64,000 nt of DNA. Origin: Treponema sp. Its GTDB lineage: Bacteria > Spirochaetota > Spirochaetia > Treponematales > Breznakiellaceae. Below are positions 53,621 through 62,808 of the stretch, piece by piece. The DNA lies in assembly GCA_031266775.1 (NCBI GenBank), contig JAISAQ010000040.1, positions 1-64,000 of the forward strand. Reading direction: 5' to 3'. The stretch's first letter is position 1. The number at the start of each line of letters is the position of its first letter. Both the position numbers and the translations under genes were made by a program. The notes below the pieces were generated by a model. It saw only the letters and a list, made by a program, of their open reading frames with translations. It was not told where the DNA came from and searched no databases.

Positions 53621-55051
53621 CTAGGCCCGCCGCCACTGGGTTCCCGAAGGCCCGTCTTCCAGAATGACGCCTTTATTTTTAAGACTGTCCCGTATGCTGT
53701 CGGCTTTCCCGAAGTCCTTTACCTTTTTGGCGGCGTTCCGTTCCCCTATAAGGCTCTCTATTTCCCGTATTGTCTGTTCATCTTCCGTGCCGGCGGACGG
53801 GGAACATGCCTCCTTCAGGTTAAGAGCCAATACGCCGTCCATGTCAAGGACCGCCCGGAGGGCCTCGCCCGGCTCCACGCCGGTATCGCGGAGGAGCCCC
53901 CACAGTTCCGCCAGAGCCCTGGGGGTGGAAAGATCGTTTTCCAGCGCCCCGTTAAAGGCTTCAAGATACGCGGCCGCCCCCAAAGCCGGCCTGTCCGTAC
54001 AATTCGCGGCTTTTTCCGCCCGCCCGGCCAGGTTTTTGACCCGTTCGGCAAGGGATCTTCTGGCGTTTTTGGCGCCTTCAAGGCTTTCCCATGAAAACTG
54101 AAGCTGGCTCCGGTAATGGCCCCCAAGGAGGAAGTAACGGTAATCGAGGGGATCAAAACCGGCGTCAACGAGATTCTGGAGGGTAAGAAAAGTTCCCGCC
54201 GATTTGGACATCTTTTCCTTGTCAAGCACCAGAAATTCATTGTGAAGCCAGTACCGGACCCAGGGGCTTTTGCCGGTGGCGGCCTCGCTCTGGGCTATTT
54301 CGTTGGTATGGTGAACGGAAATATGATCGATCCCCCCGGCATGTATGTCGAACTGTTCCCCAAGGTATTTGATGCTCATCGCCGAACATTCTATGTGCCA
54401 GCCGGGGTAGCCTTTGCCCCAGGGACTGTCCCACACCAGCGCCTGGTTTTCAAATTTACTTTTGGTAAACCACAGCACAAAATCCCTGGCGTTCCGCTTG
54501 TTGCGATCCACCTCGACACGGGCCCCCGCCTTCTGGTTTTCAAGCCTGAGCAGGGCCATTTCCCCGTAGGAAGGAAACCTGGCGGTATCGAAGTAGAGAT
54601 TTCCCCCCGCCTCATAGGTAAAACCCTTCTCCTCCATGCGCCGTATAAGGGCTATCATGTCGTCTATGTGTTCGGTGGCCCTGCACACCACCGTGGGGCG
54701 AAGTATGTTCATCCTGGAAGTATCCCTGAAGAAGGCGTCCGTGTAAAAACGGGCGATTTCCAGAACCGGCTGCCCCCGTTCCCCGGCGCTCTTTACCATC
54801 TTGTCTTCGCCCTCGTCGTTATCGCCGCTTAAATGGCCGACATCGGTGATGTTCATTACATGGGTAACGTCGAAACCGGCGCGGCGGAGGGAACGGGCCA
54901 GCACGTCGTGCATGACATAGGCCCGGAGGTTTCCGATGTGGGCATAGGTATAGACGGTAGGGCCGCAGCCGTAAAAGCCGGCCTTTCCCGGGACAATGGG
55001 CCGGAAGGCTTGCAATTCCCGGCCAAGGGTATTATACAAGGTAAACGCCAT
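53621..55051 (-). CDS. cysS: Cysteinyl-tRNA synthetase
   Basis: 476 residues from MAFTLYNTLG, the standard opening (ATG at 55051, or 55054 one codon earlier). Signature motifs are YAHIGNLRAYV (HIGH type) and DKEKMSKSAG (KMSKS). Zinc ligands are the Cys in YGCGPT, the Cys of HIECSA and HTNE. It charges tRNA-Cys. Its start codon overlaps the murB start on the other strand, so the promoter must lie inside murB. Confidence 0.95.
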   Translation of the reverse strand: MAFTLYNTLGRELQAFRPIVPGKAGFYGCGPTVYTYAHIGNLRAYVMHDVLARSLRRAGFDVTHVMNITDVGHLSGDNDEGEDKMVKSAGERGQPVLEIARFYTDAFFRDTSRMNILRPTVVCRATEHIDDMIALIRRMEEKGFTYEAGGNLYFDTARFPSYGEMALLRLENQKAGARVEVDRNKRNARDFVLWFTKSKFENQALVWDSPWGKGYPGWHIECSAMSIKYLGEQFDIHAGGIDHISVHHTNEIAQSEAATGKSPWVRYWLHNEFLVLDKEKMSKSAGTFLTLQNLVDAGFDPLDYRYFLLGGHYRSQLQFSWESLEGAKNARRSLAERVKNLAGRAEKAANCTDRPALGAAAYLEAFNGALENDLSTPRALAELWGLLRDTGVEPGEALRAVLDMDGVLALNLKEACSPSAGTEDEQTIREIESLIGERNAAKKVKDFGKADSIRDSLKNKGVILEDGPSGTQWRRA

Positions 55052-55052
55052 C

Positions 55053-56009
55053 ATGCTTACCCTACAGAAATTTATTGAAAGAATCAATTCCCGCGCCGAA
55101 TTTGACGGCCTTGTCCGTTTCGCCGAATCCATGTCGCTGCACACCACCTTCAAAACGGGAGGGCCCGCGGATCTCTGGATACAGCCGGGGGATTGTTTTC
55201 CCGGCTATGTGCCGTTTCTGCTGAGGGAGGCCCGTGCCGGGGGAATACCCGTTTTTGTTGCGGGCGGCGGTTCCAACCTCCTTGTATCCGACAGGGGAAT
55301 ACGGGGAATAACGCTGGATACGGGCGGCTGGAAGGGCGTGGTGAAAACCCCGGACTCAGACCGGCGCGGGCCTGAGGCGGCGCGGCTGGAATTCCGGTCG
55401 GGAACTCAGGCGGATGAGGCCGCGGAAACGGCGGCCGCGCTGGGCCTTTCGGGGCTGGAATTCCTTGCCGGTATGCCGGGGACCTTGGGCGGGGCCGTAT
55501 GGATGAACGCCCGCTGCTACGGGCATGAAACGGCCGGCGTCCTTGCGGAAACGCTCATTCTCGATGAAAATTTCGAATGTGTAAGAGTACCAAAGAACGT
55601 GGAAGAGTTTTCGTACAAAAAAAGCCCCTTCCAGAAGAGAAGCGCCGTGATCGTCTCGGTGTCCTTCGATCTTGTCCCCCGTCCTGCCCGTGAAATCAGG
55701 GAGGAAATGGAAGCCTTCAGGCTGGACAGAAAGGCCAAAGGCCACTACCGGTACCCTTCCGCGGGTTCGGCCTTCAAGAACGACAGGAAATTCGGAAAAT
55801 CCGCGGGAAAACTCATCGACGAACTTGGGCTGCGGGGTTTGTCCGCCGGCGGGGCGCAGGTGGCCCCTTTCCACGGGAATATCATCATCAACACCGGGAA
55901 CGCCACATCCGCCGACATACGGAAGCTCATCTTGCTTGTCGCGGACCGCGTCAGGGCCGGGACGGGGTTTGAACTGGAGCCGGAGATCCTTTTCGCGGGG
56001 GAATGGTAA
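55053..56009 (+). CDS. murB: UDP-N-acetylenolpyruvoylglucosamine reductase
   Basis: 318 residues. FAD-binding motifs: HTTFKTGGPADLWI near residue 30 and VAGGGSNLLVSDRG near 68; then LAGMPGTLGGAVWMNA, and the active-site GSAFKN and C-terminal LEPEILFAGEW with the catalytic Glu. It reduces UDP-GlcNAc-enolpyruvate in peptidoglycan precursor synthesis. ATG at 55053 has AAGG only weakly placed upstream. Diverges from cysS with the start codons interlocked (CATCATG at 55049-55055). Confidence 0.93.
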   Translation: MLTLQKFIERINSRAEFDGLVRFAESMSLHTTFKTGGPADLWIQPGDCFPGYVPFLLREARAGGIPVFVAGGGSNLLVSDRGIRGITLDTGGWKGVVKTPDSDRRGPEAARLEFRSGTQADEAAETAAALGLSGLEFLAGMPGTLGGAVWMNARCYGHETAGVLAETLILDENFECVRVPKNVEEFSYKKSPFQKRSAVIVSVSFDLVPRPAREIREEMEAFRLDRKAKGHYRYPSAGSAFKNDRKFGKSAGKLIDELGLRGLSAGGAQVAPFHGNIIINTGNATSADIRKLILLVADRVRAGTGFELEPEILFAGEW

Positions 56010-56022
56010 GAGGGGGCATACA

Positions 56023-56052
56023 TTGACAAGATCAAGCCCGCCTACCTATACT
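56023..56052 (+). promoter_or_regulatory. Sigma-70 promoter of the cNMP-binding regulator
   Basis: TTGACA (56023-56028), an 18-base spacer and TATACT (56047-56052). Transcription would begin near 56060, leaving a ~100-base leader. A second -10-like TATAAT lies at about 56102. Confidence 0.7.
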
Positions 56053-56067
56053 TTTATATGTGAAATT

Positions 56068-56092
56068 GTCCCAAAGCTTCGGGTTTTGGGAC
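56068..56092. promoter_or_regulatory. Leader palindrome
   Basis: GTCCCAAA (56068-56075) pairs perfectly with TTTGGGAC (56085-56092) across 9 bases. It stands between the promoter and the regulator gene and just before a second -10-like box, so it may be an operator or an RNA hairpin in the leader. Confidence 0.5.
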
Positions 56093-56163
56093 GATTTCTT
56101 GTATAATAGTTATTTTTAGTTATTTTCCGGTTTTTACGATGCCGGAATGTCATCGGGGATGTA

Positions 56164-57390
56164 ATGGCCGGTTTGTTGCTCACGTTTGTCAATTTTCCGA
56201 AGGACTCGTACATTACCGTCGAAGGCAAACAAAACGCGGACCGCTTTTTTATTATCCGGCAGGGCAAGGTCCGCATTTCCAAGGAAGTGGAGGTTGTCGA
56301 GGAAGAAGGGGGAAACATTCTTGGGCCGGGGGATTTTTTCGGCGTTGTTTCTACCATGTCTTCCCACAGCCACATCGAAACCGCCCAGGCGCTGACGGAC
56401 ATTACCCTCATTTCGGTGGCAAAGGACCAGTATCCCCAGCTTATCCAGAACAACACCCAGGTGGCAATGAAGATCATCCTTCTGTTCTCAAGGCGGATGC
56501 GCTACCTTGACGAGGCTTTGACCCGCCTTACCCTGAAGAACACCGCCGAGGCGGACCCTTCCCATCTTTTCAAAGTCGGCGAGTATTACGCCAAACAGAG
56601 CCAGTACAACCAGGCGTACTATGCCTACCACCAGTACATTAAATACTGCCCCCGGGGCCAGAACGTGAACATGGCCAGGGAGCGGATGATGAAGATAGCT
56701 CCCTATGCCAGGGCGGTTAAACTGGAATACAAACCCGATGAATTTAACCGGAACTATCCCAAGGATTCCATGATTTTTTCCGAAGGGGAGCCGGGGGATG
56801 AGCTTTATATCATACAGAAAGGTTCGGTAAAAATAGCCAAAATCGTCGACAACAATGAAGTGCTCCTTGCCGTTCTTAAAAGCGGGGATATATTCGGGGA
56901 AATGGCCCTTCTTGAAGCCAAGCCCCGCGCGGCAAGCGCTGTCGCCTATGAAGATTGTCAGGTGCTGGCGGTGAACCGGGCCAATTTTGAGCGGATGATA
57001 GGAACCCAGCCCCAGATTATTGCCCGCCTTACCACCCTTCTTTCGGATCGTATCTGGTTCATTTACAAACAGCTTGCCAACACCCTTATTTCCGATCCTT
57101 TGGGCCGTATGTACGATGCGCTTCTTATTCAGCTTGAAAAAAACCGCATCAATTTTAACACCTCCCAGTCTTACATCTTCGACTTCGGTCCCAGGGAACT
57201 GGTAAATATGGTGGGGCTTACCCAAAGCGACGGGGCGCTTGTTCTTCGCAAGATGATGGAAAACAAGAAGATACAGATTCTCAAGGACAAAGTCTACACG
57301 GCCGACGTATCCGAAGTAAGCAAGCAGACCGAATACTACCGGAAGATGCAGAAGATAGAGAAGGCCCGCCGGGAATCGGCCATGAAATAG
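56164..57390 (+). CDS. Two-domain cyclic-nucleotide-binding regulator
   Basis: 408 residues. One cNMP-binding domain lies at ~1-110 (GPGDFFGVVSTMSSHSHIET), and a second at ~200-305 (SGDIFGEMALLEAKPRAASA, the intact phosphate cassette). Between them is a TPR-like stretch (SHLFKVGEYYAKQSQYNQAY). The C-terminus (~340-380) is a Crp-type winged helix (FGPRELVNMVGLTQSDGALVLRKMM). In the first domain the cassette has no Arg where the second has PRAAS, so only the second may bind nucleotide. Such tandem Crp-like proteins occur in treponemes. Confidence 0.85.
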   Translation: MAGLLLTFVNFPKDSYITVEGKQNADRFFIIRQGKVRISKEVEVVEEEGGNILGPGDFFGVVSTMSSHSHIETAQALTDITLISVAKDQYPQLIQNNTQVAMKIILLFSRRMRYLDEALTRLTLKNTAEADPSHLFKVGEYYAKQSQYNQAYYAYHQYIKYCPRGQNVNMARERMMKIAPYARAVKLEYKPDEFNRNYPKDSMIFSEGEPGDELYIIQKGSVKIAKIVDNNEVLLAVLKSGDIFGEMALLEAKPRAASAVAYEDCQVLAVNRANFERMIGTQPQIIARLTTLLSDRIWFIYKQLANTLISDPLGRMYDALLIQLEKNRINFNTSQSYIFDFGPRELVNMVGLTQSDGALVLRKMMENKKIQILKDKVYTADVSEVSKQTEYYRKMQKIEKARRESAMK

Positions 57391-57393
57391 CAG

Positions 57394-57425
57394 AGTTGTT
57401 CAATAACTGGAGTTATTGAACAACT
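57394..57425. repeat. 14-bp perfect palindrome, dispersed element
   Basis: AGTTGTTCAATAAC (57394-57407) pairs with GTTATTGAACAACT (57412-57425) across 4 bases. A diverged copy is at 50264-50293. It lies four bases after the regulator stop. Confidence 0.7.
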
Positions 57426-57439
57426 TCCGTTTAAAAACG

Positions 57440-57482
57440 CGATTTTGCAAGGCTAAAGCCGTGCTTTAGCCTTGCAAAATCG
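57440..57482. terminator. 19-bp perfect hairpin
   Basis: CGATTTTGCAAGGCTAAAG (57440-57458) pairs with CTTTAGCCTTGCAAAATCG (57464-57482) across 5 bases. Together with the palindrome just before it, it separates the regulator from the next gene. It has no T-tract, so it may protect transcripts or terminate by another route. Confidence 0.6.
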
Positions 57483-57533
57483 AAACAGGCCGTCCGGGCC
57501 TTTCCCCGGAACCCTTCTTCGCCGATAATCAGA

Positions 57534-58127
57534 ATGATGATGCGTACCGCTATTTTCCTTGTATGCGCGCTTTTCCTCTGTTCCTCCTTTTCCGCGGGGG
57601 CACAGGACGCGGAAACCGAAACCCGGCCCTCCCCGGCGTCCCCCGAATCCGCGTCTGGGTCCGTTCCGCTCTCCCGCGGTTTCCGGAACCTGTCGCTGGG
57701 CATGAGCCTTGACGATCTCAAGGCGGGCCTTGCCGGGGACAGTCTCTTTACTTTTCGCGGGGACAGGGACGTGTCCTTCCTCCCCCAGCGGGATCAAAGC
57801 CTCATAGAAACTACAGGCCCGTCCTTTATCAGGCGGGCCTTTTTCCAGCTCCGCGACGGCGAAGTGTTTATCATGGGTTTTGCCCTTAATACGGCGATTA
57901 TAGATCACTATTCCGTTTTTACTTCGCTCGTAAAAAAATACGGCGAGCCTTCGGCCCTTGATCCCCGCCAGGCTGTATGGGAAAGGGACGGCACCCGTAT
58001 TTCAATAGAACGGCCCCTTACGGTAAAATACATGGATATGCGTGTCTTTAACGGCATAATTGACGAGGCGGCCCTTGCCGAATCGCGGGAAATCCGCCTG
58101 CGGGAGGAATTCCTCGGTGAATTTTAG
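57534..58127 (+). CDS. Secreted hypothetical protein
   Basis: 197 residues: signal peptide (TAIFLVCALFLCSSFSAGAQ), a Ser/Pro/Glu-rich linker, then a compact domain starting with LSRGFRNLSLGMSLDDLKAG and continuing through FFQLRDGEVFIMGFALNTAI. The GMSLDDLKAGL pattern occurs in small periplasmic proteins of unknown role. The stop overlaps the DUF192 lipoprotein gene. Confidence 0.7.
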   Translation: MMMRTAIFLVCALFLCSSFSAGAQDAETETRPSPASPESASGSVPLSRGFRNLSLGMSLDDLKAGLAGDSLFTFRGDRDVSFLPQRDQSLIETTGPSFIRRAFFQLRDGEVFIMGFALNTAIIDHYSVFTSLVKKYGEPSALDPRQAVWERDGTRISIERPLTVKYMDMRVFNGIIDEAALAESREIRLREEFLGEF

Positions 58128-58572
58128 GAGGCGGGCCGGGGTTCTGTGGGTTTTTTTTCTGGCCGGGATCTTTGCCCGCTGCGGCGCGGGCGCTTCCGCC
58201 TGGGATACGCGGAAACTTGTCATAGAACGGAGCAGGGGGGAACCCCTCCTCATGCAGGTTGAACTTGCCCGTACCGAAGAAGAAAGGGCCCAGGGGCTCA
58301 TGTACAGGAGAAGCCTCGAGGACGGAAAGGGGATGCTCTTTATGTACGAACACGAGGATAACCTCAGCTTCTGGATGAGCAACACCTACATCCCCCTTTC
58401 CATCGCCTTTATTTCGCATGAGGGGCGTATTCTGGAAATTCACGACATGGAACCTTTGAATCTGAACTCGGTACGTTCCGGCGTAAAGGCCCGTTACGCG
58501 CTGGAAGTGCCGCGGGGCTGGTTCAGCCGGGCGGGAATAGTGCCGGGGGACAGGCTGGAAATTCCCGACTAA
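58117..58572 (+). CDS. DUF192 lipoprotein
   Basis: 151 residues from a GTG at 58117 with GGAGG nine bases upstream; this start gives a signal peptide and lipobox (FFLAGIFARC). The DUF192 core follows: VELARTEEERAQGLMYRRSL, MLFMYEHEDNLSFWMSNTYI, PLSIAFISHEGRI, ending EVPRGWFSRAGIVPGDRLEI. The family has no agreed function. It overlaps the previous gene by 11 bases. Confidence 0.85.
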   Translation: MNFRRRAGVLWVFFLAGIFARCGAGASAWDTRKLVIERSRGEPLLMQVELARTEEERAQGLMYRRSLEDGKGMLFMYEHEDNLSFWMSNTYIPLSIAFISHEGRILEIHDMEPLNLNSVRSGVKARYALEVPRGWFSRAGIVPGDRLEIPD

Positions 58573-58696
58573 AACTTGTGTACGGTATTTTTTTGCTGTA
58601 CAATAAAACTGGTGAAGGATGCGGAGACCTTTTCCGGCCGGAAAAGGCTTCCGTGTCTCTTTTTGGGACAGGATCTTCCAAAACAAGGGGCGTGAT

Positions 58697-61303
58697 TTGT
58701 TCAAAGGTTTGACGCAACGCGTTCAGCGTATTCTTTCTTCGGATGCCCAGGAAGAGGCCCGCCGTTTCAATTCGGATCAGCTTCTGCCGGAGCATATTGT
58801 AATCGCCTTTCTTAAGGAAGGGGCGGGAACCGCCTGCAAGGCGCTGACGTTCCTCCGCATCGATCTGCAGGAATTCAGGCGCACCGTCGAAAACGGAATT
58901 CCCCGTATTTCGGGCATCTTCATACACGGCGACGTTCCTCCCTCAAAACGGACCAAAGCCCTTCTGGAGCTTGCCACCGAAGAGGCCCGCTCCATGGGAA
59001 GCGATTATCTGGGAACGGAACACCTCCTTTTTGCCGCGATGCGCGAACAGGATTCGACGGTTCAGGTGTACCTGGGCCAGCGGGCGGTGGACGCCGACAT
59101 GCTGCGGGTGGTAGTACAGACCACGTTTAACCGGCCTTCGCCTTCCCGCAGCGAAGGCGAATATGTTTCATCGGGCGGTTACCCTTCGTACTTTATCCGC
59201 CGTGACGCGGAATACAAGACGCCCCACGGTTCCCGCGTCAAGCCCACCTCGTATCCTGTATTGACGCCCACTCTTGACGAATATTCCCGCGATTTAACCG
59301 CCCTTGCCCGCGCCGGTAAAATGGACCCCGTCGTGGGCCGCGGAAAGGAAATAAACCGGGCCGTCCGCATTCTTGCCCGGAGAACCAAAAACAACCCTGT
59401 TCTTGTCGGCGAGCCGGGAGTGGGAAAAACCGCCGTGGTGGAAGGTCTTGCCCAGCTTGTCGCCGGAGACGGTGTTCCCGAGGTCCTCGCCGGACGGCGC
59501 ATCCTTTCGCTGGATCTTGGCTCGGTGGTGGCGGGCACCAAGTACCGCGGCGAATTTGAGGAGCGGCTCAAAAAGATAATGCGGGAAATTGTCCAGGCGG
59601 GCAACGTGATCCTCTTCATAGACGAGATACACACGATAATAGGGGCGGGCGGCGCCGAGGGTACCATAGACGCTTCCAACATGCTTAAACCGGCCCTTTC
59701 CCGCGGGGAAGTACACTGTATAGGGGCCACTACGCTGAACGAATACCGGAAACATTTTGAGCGGGACGCGGCCCTGGAACGGCGCTTTCAGGCCATAGCA
59801 GTCCAGGAGCCCGCCGTTGAAGAAACGGTGGAAATACTCCGGGGCCTGCGGAAGAGGTACGAGGATCATCACCGGGTAACGTACACCGACGGGGCGGTGG
59901 CGGCCGCGGCAAGAATGGCCCACCGTTATATTTCGGGCCGTTTCATGCCGGACAAGGCCATAGACATCCTTGACGAAGCGGGGGCCATGCGGAAACTTGA
60001 AAACAGCCGGGAGCCCCCCGAAATTTCAGGCATAGAGGCCGAGATCCTGCACCTTACCGAAGAAAAGGGGGCGCTTGTTACCGCGCAGGACTATGAACAC
60101 GCGGCGGAAGTGAGGGATAGGGTAAGGAGTCTAAGGGGCCGTCTTGAAACCATGCGGATAGCCTGGGAACGGGCGTCAAGGAACGACAGGGCGCTTGTCT
60201 GTGAAGGGGACATACGGCGGGTAGTGTCGGAGGCGACCGGCATACCCCTTACGCATCTTGAGGAACAGGAATCGCGGCGGCTTCTGCATATAGAGGAAGA
60301 TCTGCACCGCGCGGTCATAGGCCAGGACGACGCGGTTAACCGCGTGGCGTCGGCGATACGCCGGTCCCGGACGGGCATATCCTCCCCGAAACGGCCCATG
60401 GGCTCCTTTATTTTTCTTGGTCCCACGGGCGTGGGAAAGACCCTTCTTGCCAAGCGGCTTGCCGAATATCTCTTCGGCAGTGAGGAATCCCTTGTCCGCG
60501 TCGACATGTCCGACTACATGGAAAGGCACAATGTTTCGCGCCTTGTCGGGGCCCCGCCGGGGTATATAGGCTATGAGGAAGGGGGAGGGCTTACCGAGCA
60601 GATCAGGCGGAACCCCTACCGGGTGATCCTCCTTGATGAAATTGAAAAGGCCCACCGCGACGTGTTTAATCTGCTTCTGCAGGTAATGGAAGAAGGGGAA
60701 CTAAGGGACAGCATGGGCCATACGGTCAGTTTCCGCAACACGGTGATCATCATGACCAGCAACGCGGGCGTGCGGGAAATTTCCCGCGAAAACAGGCTCG
60801 GCTTCGGGACGGGACAGGGGATAATGAGCATGGGAGAAATCGAAAGCCAGGCGCTTGGCGAACTCCGCCGTATCTTTAATCCCGAATTCCTCAACAGGGT
60901 GGATGAAACGGTCGTGTTTCATCCGCTTGACGCGGGGCAGATAGAAAAGATCCTCGACATACAGATTGCCGAGCTGGCGGAGCGCCTTGCCGGAGGCGGC
61001 TTTACACTCCGCGTGCTTCCCGCGGCAAAACGGATACTCATGGAAAAGGGCTGGGACTCCAAATTCGGCGGCAGGCCTCTCAGGCGCACCCTCCAGAAGG
61101 AAATCGAAGATCCCCTTTCCCGGCTCATACTGGAAGGAGGGGAGGATTCCGTCTTTACGGTGGACGGGCTGGACGGCTCCCTTTCGGTTTCAGGGAGTCC
61201 GGGCGGGGAAACCCCCAAACCTTCCGGGGCCCTTGAGGCGGACGCCCTTGATTCGCATGCGGGCCCGTACCCGGAAATCCCCATTCAGGCGGGGGAGCTT
61301 TAG
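58697..61303 (+). CDS. clpC: ClpC-type AAA+ protease chaperone
   Basis: 868 residues from a TTG at 58697, chosen because AAGGGG is six bases upstream and the product then opens FKGLTQRVQRILSSDAQEEA as ClpC proteins do; an ATG at 58619 lacks a usable ribosome site. The N domain is a double Clp repeat, NBD1 has GEPGVGKT and DEIHTIIGAG, a UVR motif (ALVTAQDYEHAAEVRDRVRS) lies in the middle region, and NBD2 has GPTGVGKT and LLDEIEKA. It unfolds proteins for ClpP. The C-terminal ~40 residues after the last helical domain are a low-complexity tail. Confidence 0.93.
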   Translation: MFKGLTQRVQRILSSDAQEEARRFNSDQLLPEHIVIAFLKEGAGTACKALTFLRIDLQEFRRTVENGIPRISGIFIHGDVPPSKRTKALLELATEEARSMGSDYLGTEHLLFAAMREQDSTVQVYLGQRAVDADMLRVVVQTTFNRPSPSRSEGEYVSSGGYPSYFIRRDAEYKTPHGSRVKPTSYPVLTPTLDEYSRDLTALARAGKMDPVVGRGKEINRAVRILARRTKNNPVLVGEPGVGKTAVVEGLAQLVAGDGVPEVLAGRRILSLDLGSVVAGTKYRGEFEERLKKIMREIVQAGNVILFIDEIHTIIGAGGAEGTIDASNMLKPALSRGEVHCIGATTLNEYRKHFERDAALERRFQAIAVQEPAVEETVEILRGLRKRYEDHHRVTYTDGAVAAAARMAHRYISGRFMPDKAIDILDEAGAMRKLENSREPPEISGIEAEILHLTEEKGALVTAQDYEHAAEVRDRVRSLRGRLETMRIAWERASRNDRALVCEGDIRRVVSEATGIPLTHLEEQESRRLLHIEEDLHRAVIGQDDAVNRVASAIRRSRTGISSPKRPMGSFIFLGPTGVGKTLLAKRLAEYLFGSEESLVRVDMSDYMERHNVSRLVGAPPGYIGYEEGGGLTEQIRRNPYRVILLDEIEKAHRDVFNLLLQVMEEGELRDSMGHTVSFRNTVIIMTSNAGVREISRENRLGFGTGQGIMSMGEIESQALGELRRIFNPEFLNRVDETVVFHPLDAGQIEKILDIQIAELAERLAGGGFTLRVLPAAKRILMEKGWDSKFGGRPLRRTLQKEIEDPLSRLILEGGEDSVFTVDGLDGSLSVSGSPGGETPKPSGALEADALDSHAGPYPEIPIQAGEL

Positions 61304-61358
61304 GACAACGGCCGCACAACCGCCTTCCACAGTTAGCGTCACGTTAATCAGCGCGTCC

Positions 61359-62630
61359 CTAGATCACCGTGCCCGGATACAGGACCGCGTTTTTGGGAAT
61401 GACGATAATGCCGTCTATGATGTAGTAGTGGCCATAGTTGCCGTCGTTGCGGGGAAGGTCGTCCACGCCTATGCGGCAGCCTTCGCCTATGCACGCGTTC
61501 TTGTCGATGATCGCCCGCTTTACAATGGTCCCCTTTCCTATGCCTATGTTGGGAATCCTCGCGTCGGCGTTTTCATGCTTGCGCGCTTCGGATTCGTAAA
61601 AGTCGGCGCCCATGCAGATGACCCCGTTGAGGCTTGCCCCCGATTCAATGATGGTTCTTACCCCTACAATGGAATTGGTAATGGACGCGTTGGTTATGAT
61701 GCAGCCTTCGGCGGCGATGGACTGATTCATGTTGCTGAAATTCATCTTTGAGGGGGGGAGGCTGCGGGAATGGGTAAAGATGGGCCGCGTCTCGTCATAA
61801 AAGTCGAATTTGGGCTTTAAGGCGGTAAGCTCCAGGTTGGCCTCGTAAAAATTCCGTATGGTTCCTATGTCTTCCCAGTAACTGTTAAAGATATAACTGT
61901 TCACCTTGAGTCTGCTTATGGCAAGCGGAATAACTTCCTTGCCGAAATCGGTCAATTCGTTGGCAAGGCAGTCTTCCATGGCGCTTGAGTTGAACACGTA
62001 GATCCCCATGGAGGCGAGGTACATGTCGGAAGCCTGTTTTTCGTGCAATAGTCCGGGGGGGACTCTGAAATCGGTAATATCCTTGACCGGTCCGGGTTTT
62101 TCAAGGAATTCGGTAATGGCGTTGTTCTTGTCCGCCTTGAGTATGCCAAGCTGGCTGGCGTTTTCCCTGTTCACCATGGTACAGGCAATGGTAATGGCCG
62201 CCCCTGAATCCCGGTGTTTCCGGAGCAGATCCTTAAGATCCATGCGGTACAGCTGATCTCCGGAGAGGATAAGATACCAGGAAGGGCTCTGTGTCCTGAA
62301 ATGGACAAAATTTTTGCGGACCGCGTCGGCGGTGCCTTCGTACCATCCCGAATGTTCAAAGGTCTGTTCCGCGGCAAGGATCTCGACAAAGCCCGAAGAA
62401 AAGGTGTCGAAATTGTATGTTTGGGAAAGATGCAGGTGAAGGGACGCCGAATTGAACTGGGTAAGGATGTAGATGTGCCTGAGATCGGCATTGATGCAGT
62501 TCGAGATGGGAATATCGACAAGCCGGTATTTCCCGCCGAAGGGAACAGCCGGCTTTGCCCGCGCCTGGGTCAGGGGAAACAGGCGGGTACCCTTGCCGCC
62601 TCCCAAAACAATAGATAATACATCTGGCAT
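61359..62630 (-). CDS. glgC: Glucose-1-phosphate adenylyltransferase
   Basis: 423 residues from the ATG at 62630 (GAGG upstream). The opening SIVLGGGKGTRLFPLTQARAKPAVPFGGKYRLVDIPISNC is the GlgC nucleotide-binding site. YLILSGDQLYRMDL is the Mg-binding strand, and the C-terminal part (TNASITNSIVGVRTIIESGA) is a left-handed beta-helix. It makes ADP-glucose for glycogen. Convergent with clpC; the 55 bases between hold no clear terminator. Confidence 0.93.
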   Translation of the reverse strand: MPDVLSIVLGGGKGTRLFPLTQARAKPAVPFGGKYRLVDIPISNCINADLRHIYILTQFNSASLHLHLSQTYNFDTFSSGFVEILAAEQTFEHSGWYEGTADAVRKNFVHFRTQSPSWYLILSGDQLYRMDLKDLLRKHRDSGAAITIACTMVNRENASQLGILKADKNNAITEFLEKPGPVKDITDFRVPPGLLHEKQASDMYLASMGIYVFNSSAMEDCLANELTDFGKEVIPLAISRLKVNSYIFNSYWEDIGTIRNFYEANLELTALKPKFDFYDETRPIFTHSRSLPPSKMNFSNMNQSIAAEGCIITNASITNSIVGVRTIIESGASLNGVICMGADFYESEARKHENADARIPNIGIGKGTIVKRAIIDKNACIGEGCRIGVDDLPRNDGNYGHYYIIDGIIVIPKNAVLYPGTVI

Positions 62631-62808
62631 ACGGCGCCTCCTCGCAACAGCTTCGTCTTCATACGAAATGCCGGGCTGCTTCATGCAGCACAAGACGACA
62701 TATACTAGTATAGGGCGGAATTTTCCGTCTGTCGAGGCGTACGTTACATTTTATATATGTGAAATCCGGCGTATTGCATTGGTTTTCCAAGGCGGGATAC
62801 AATATGTC

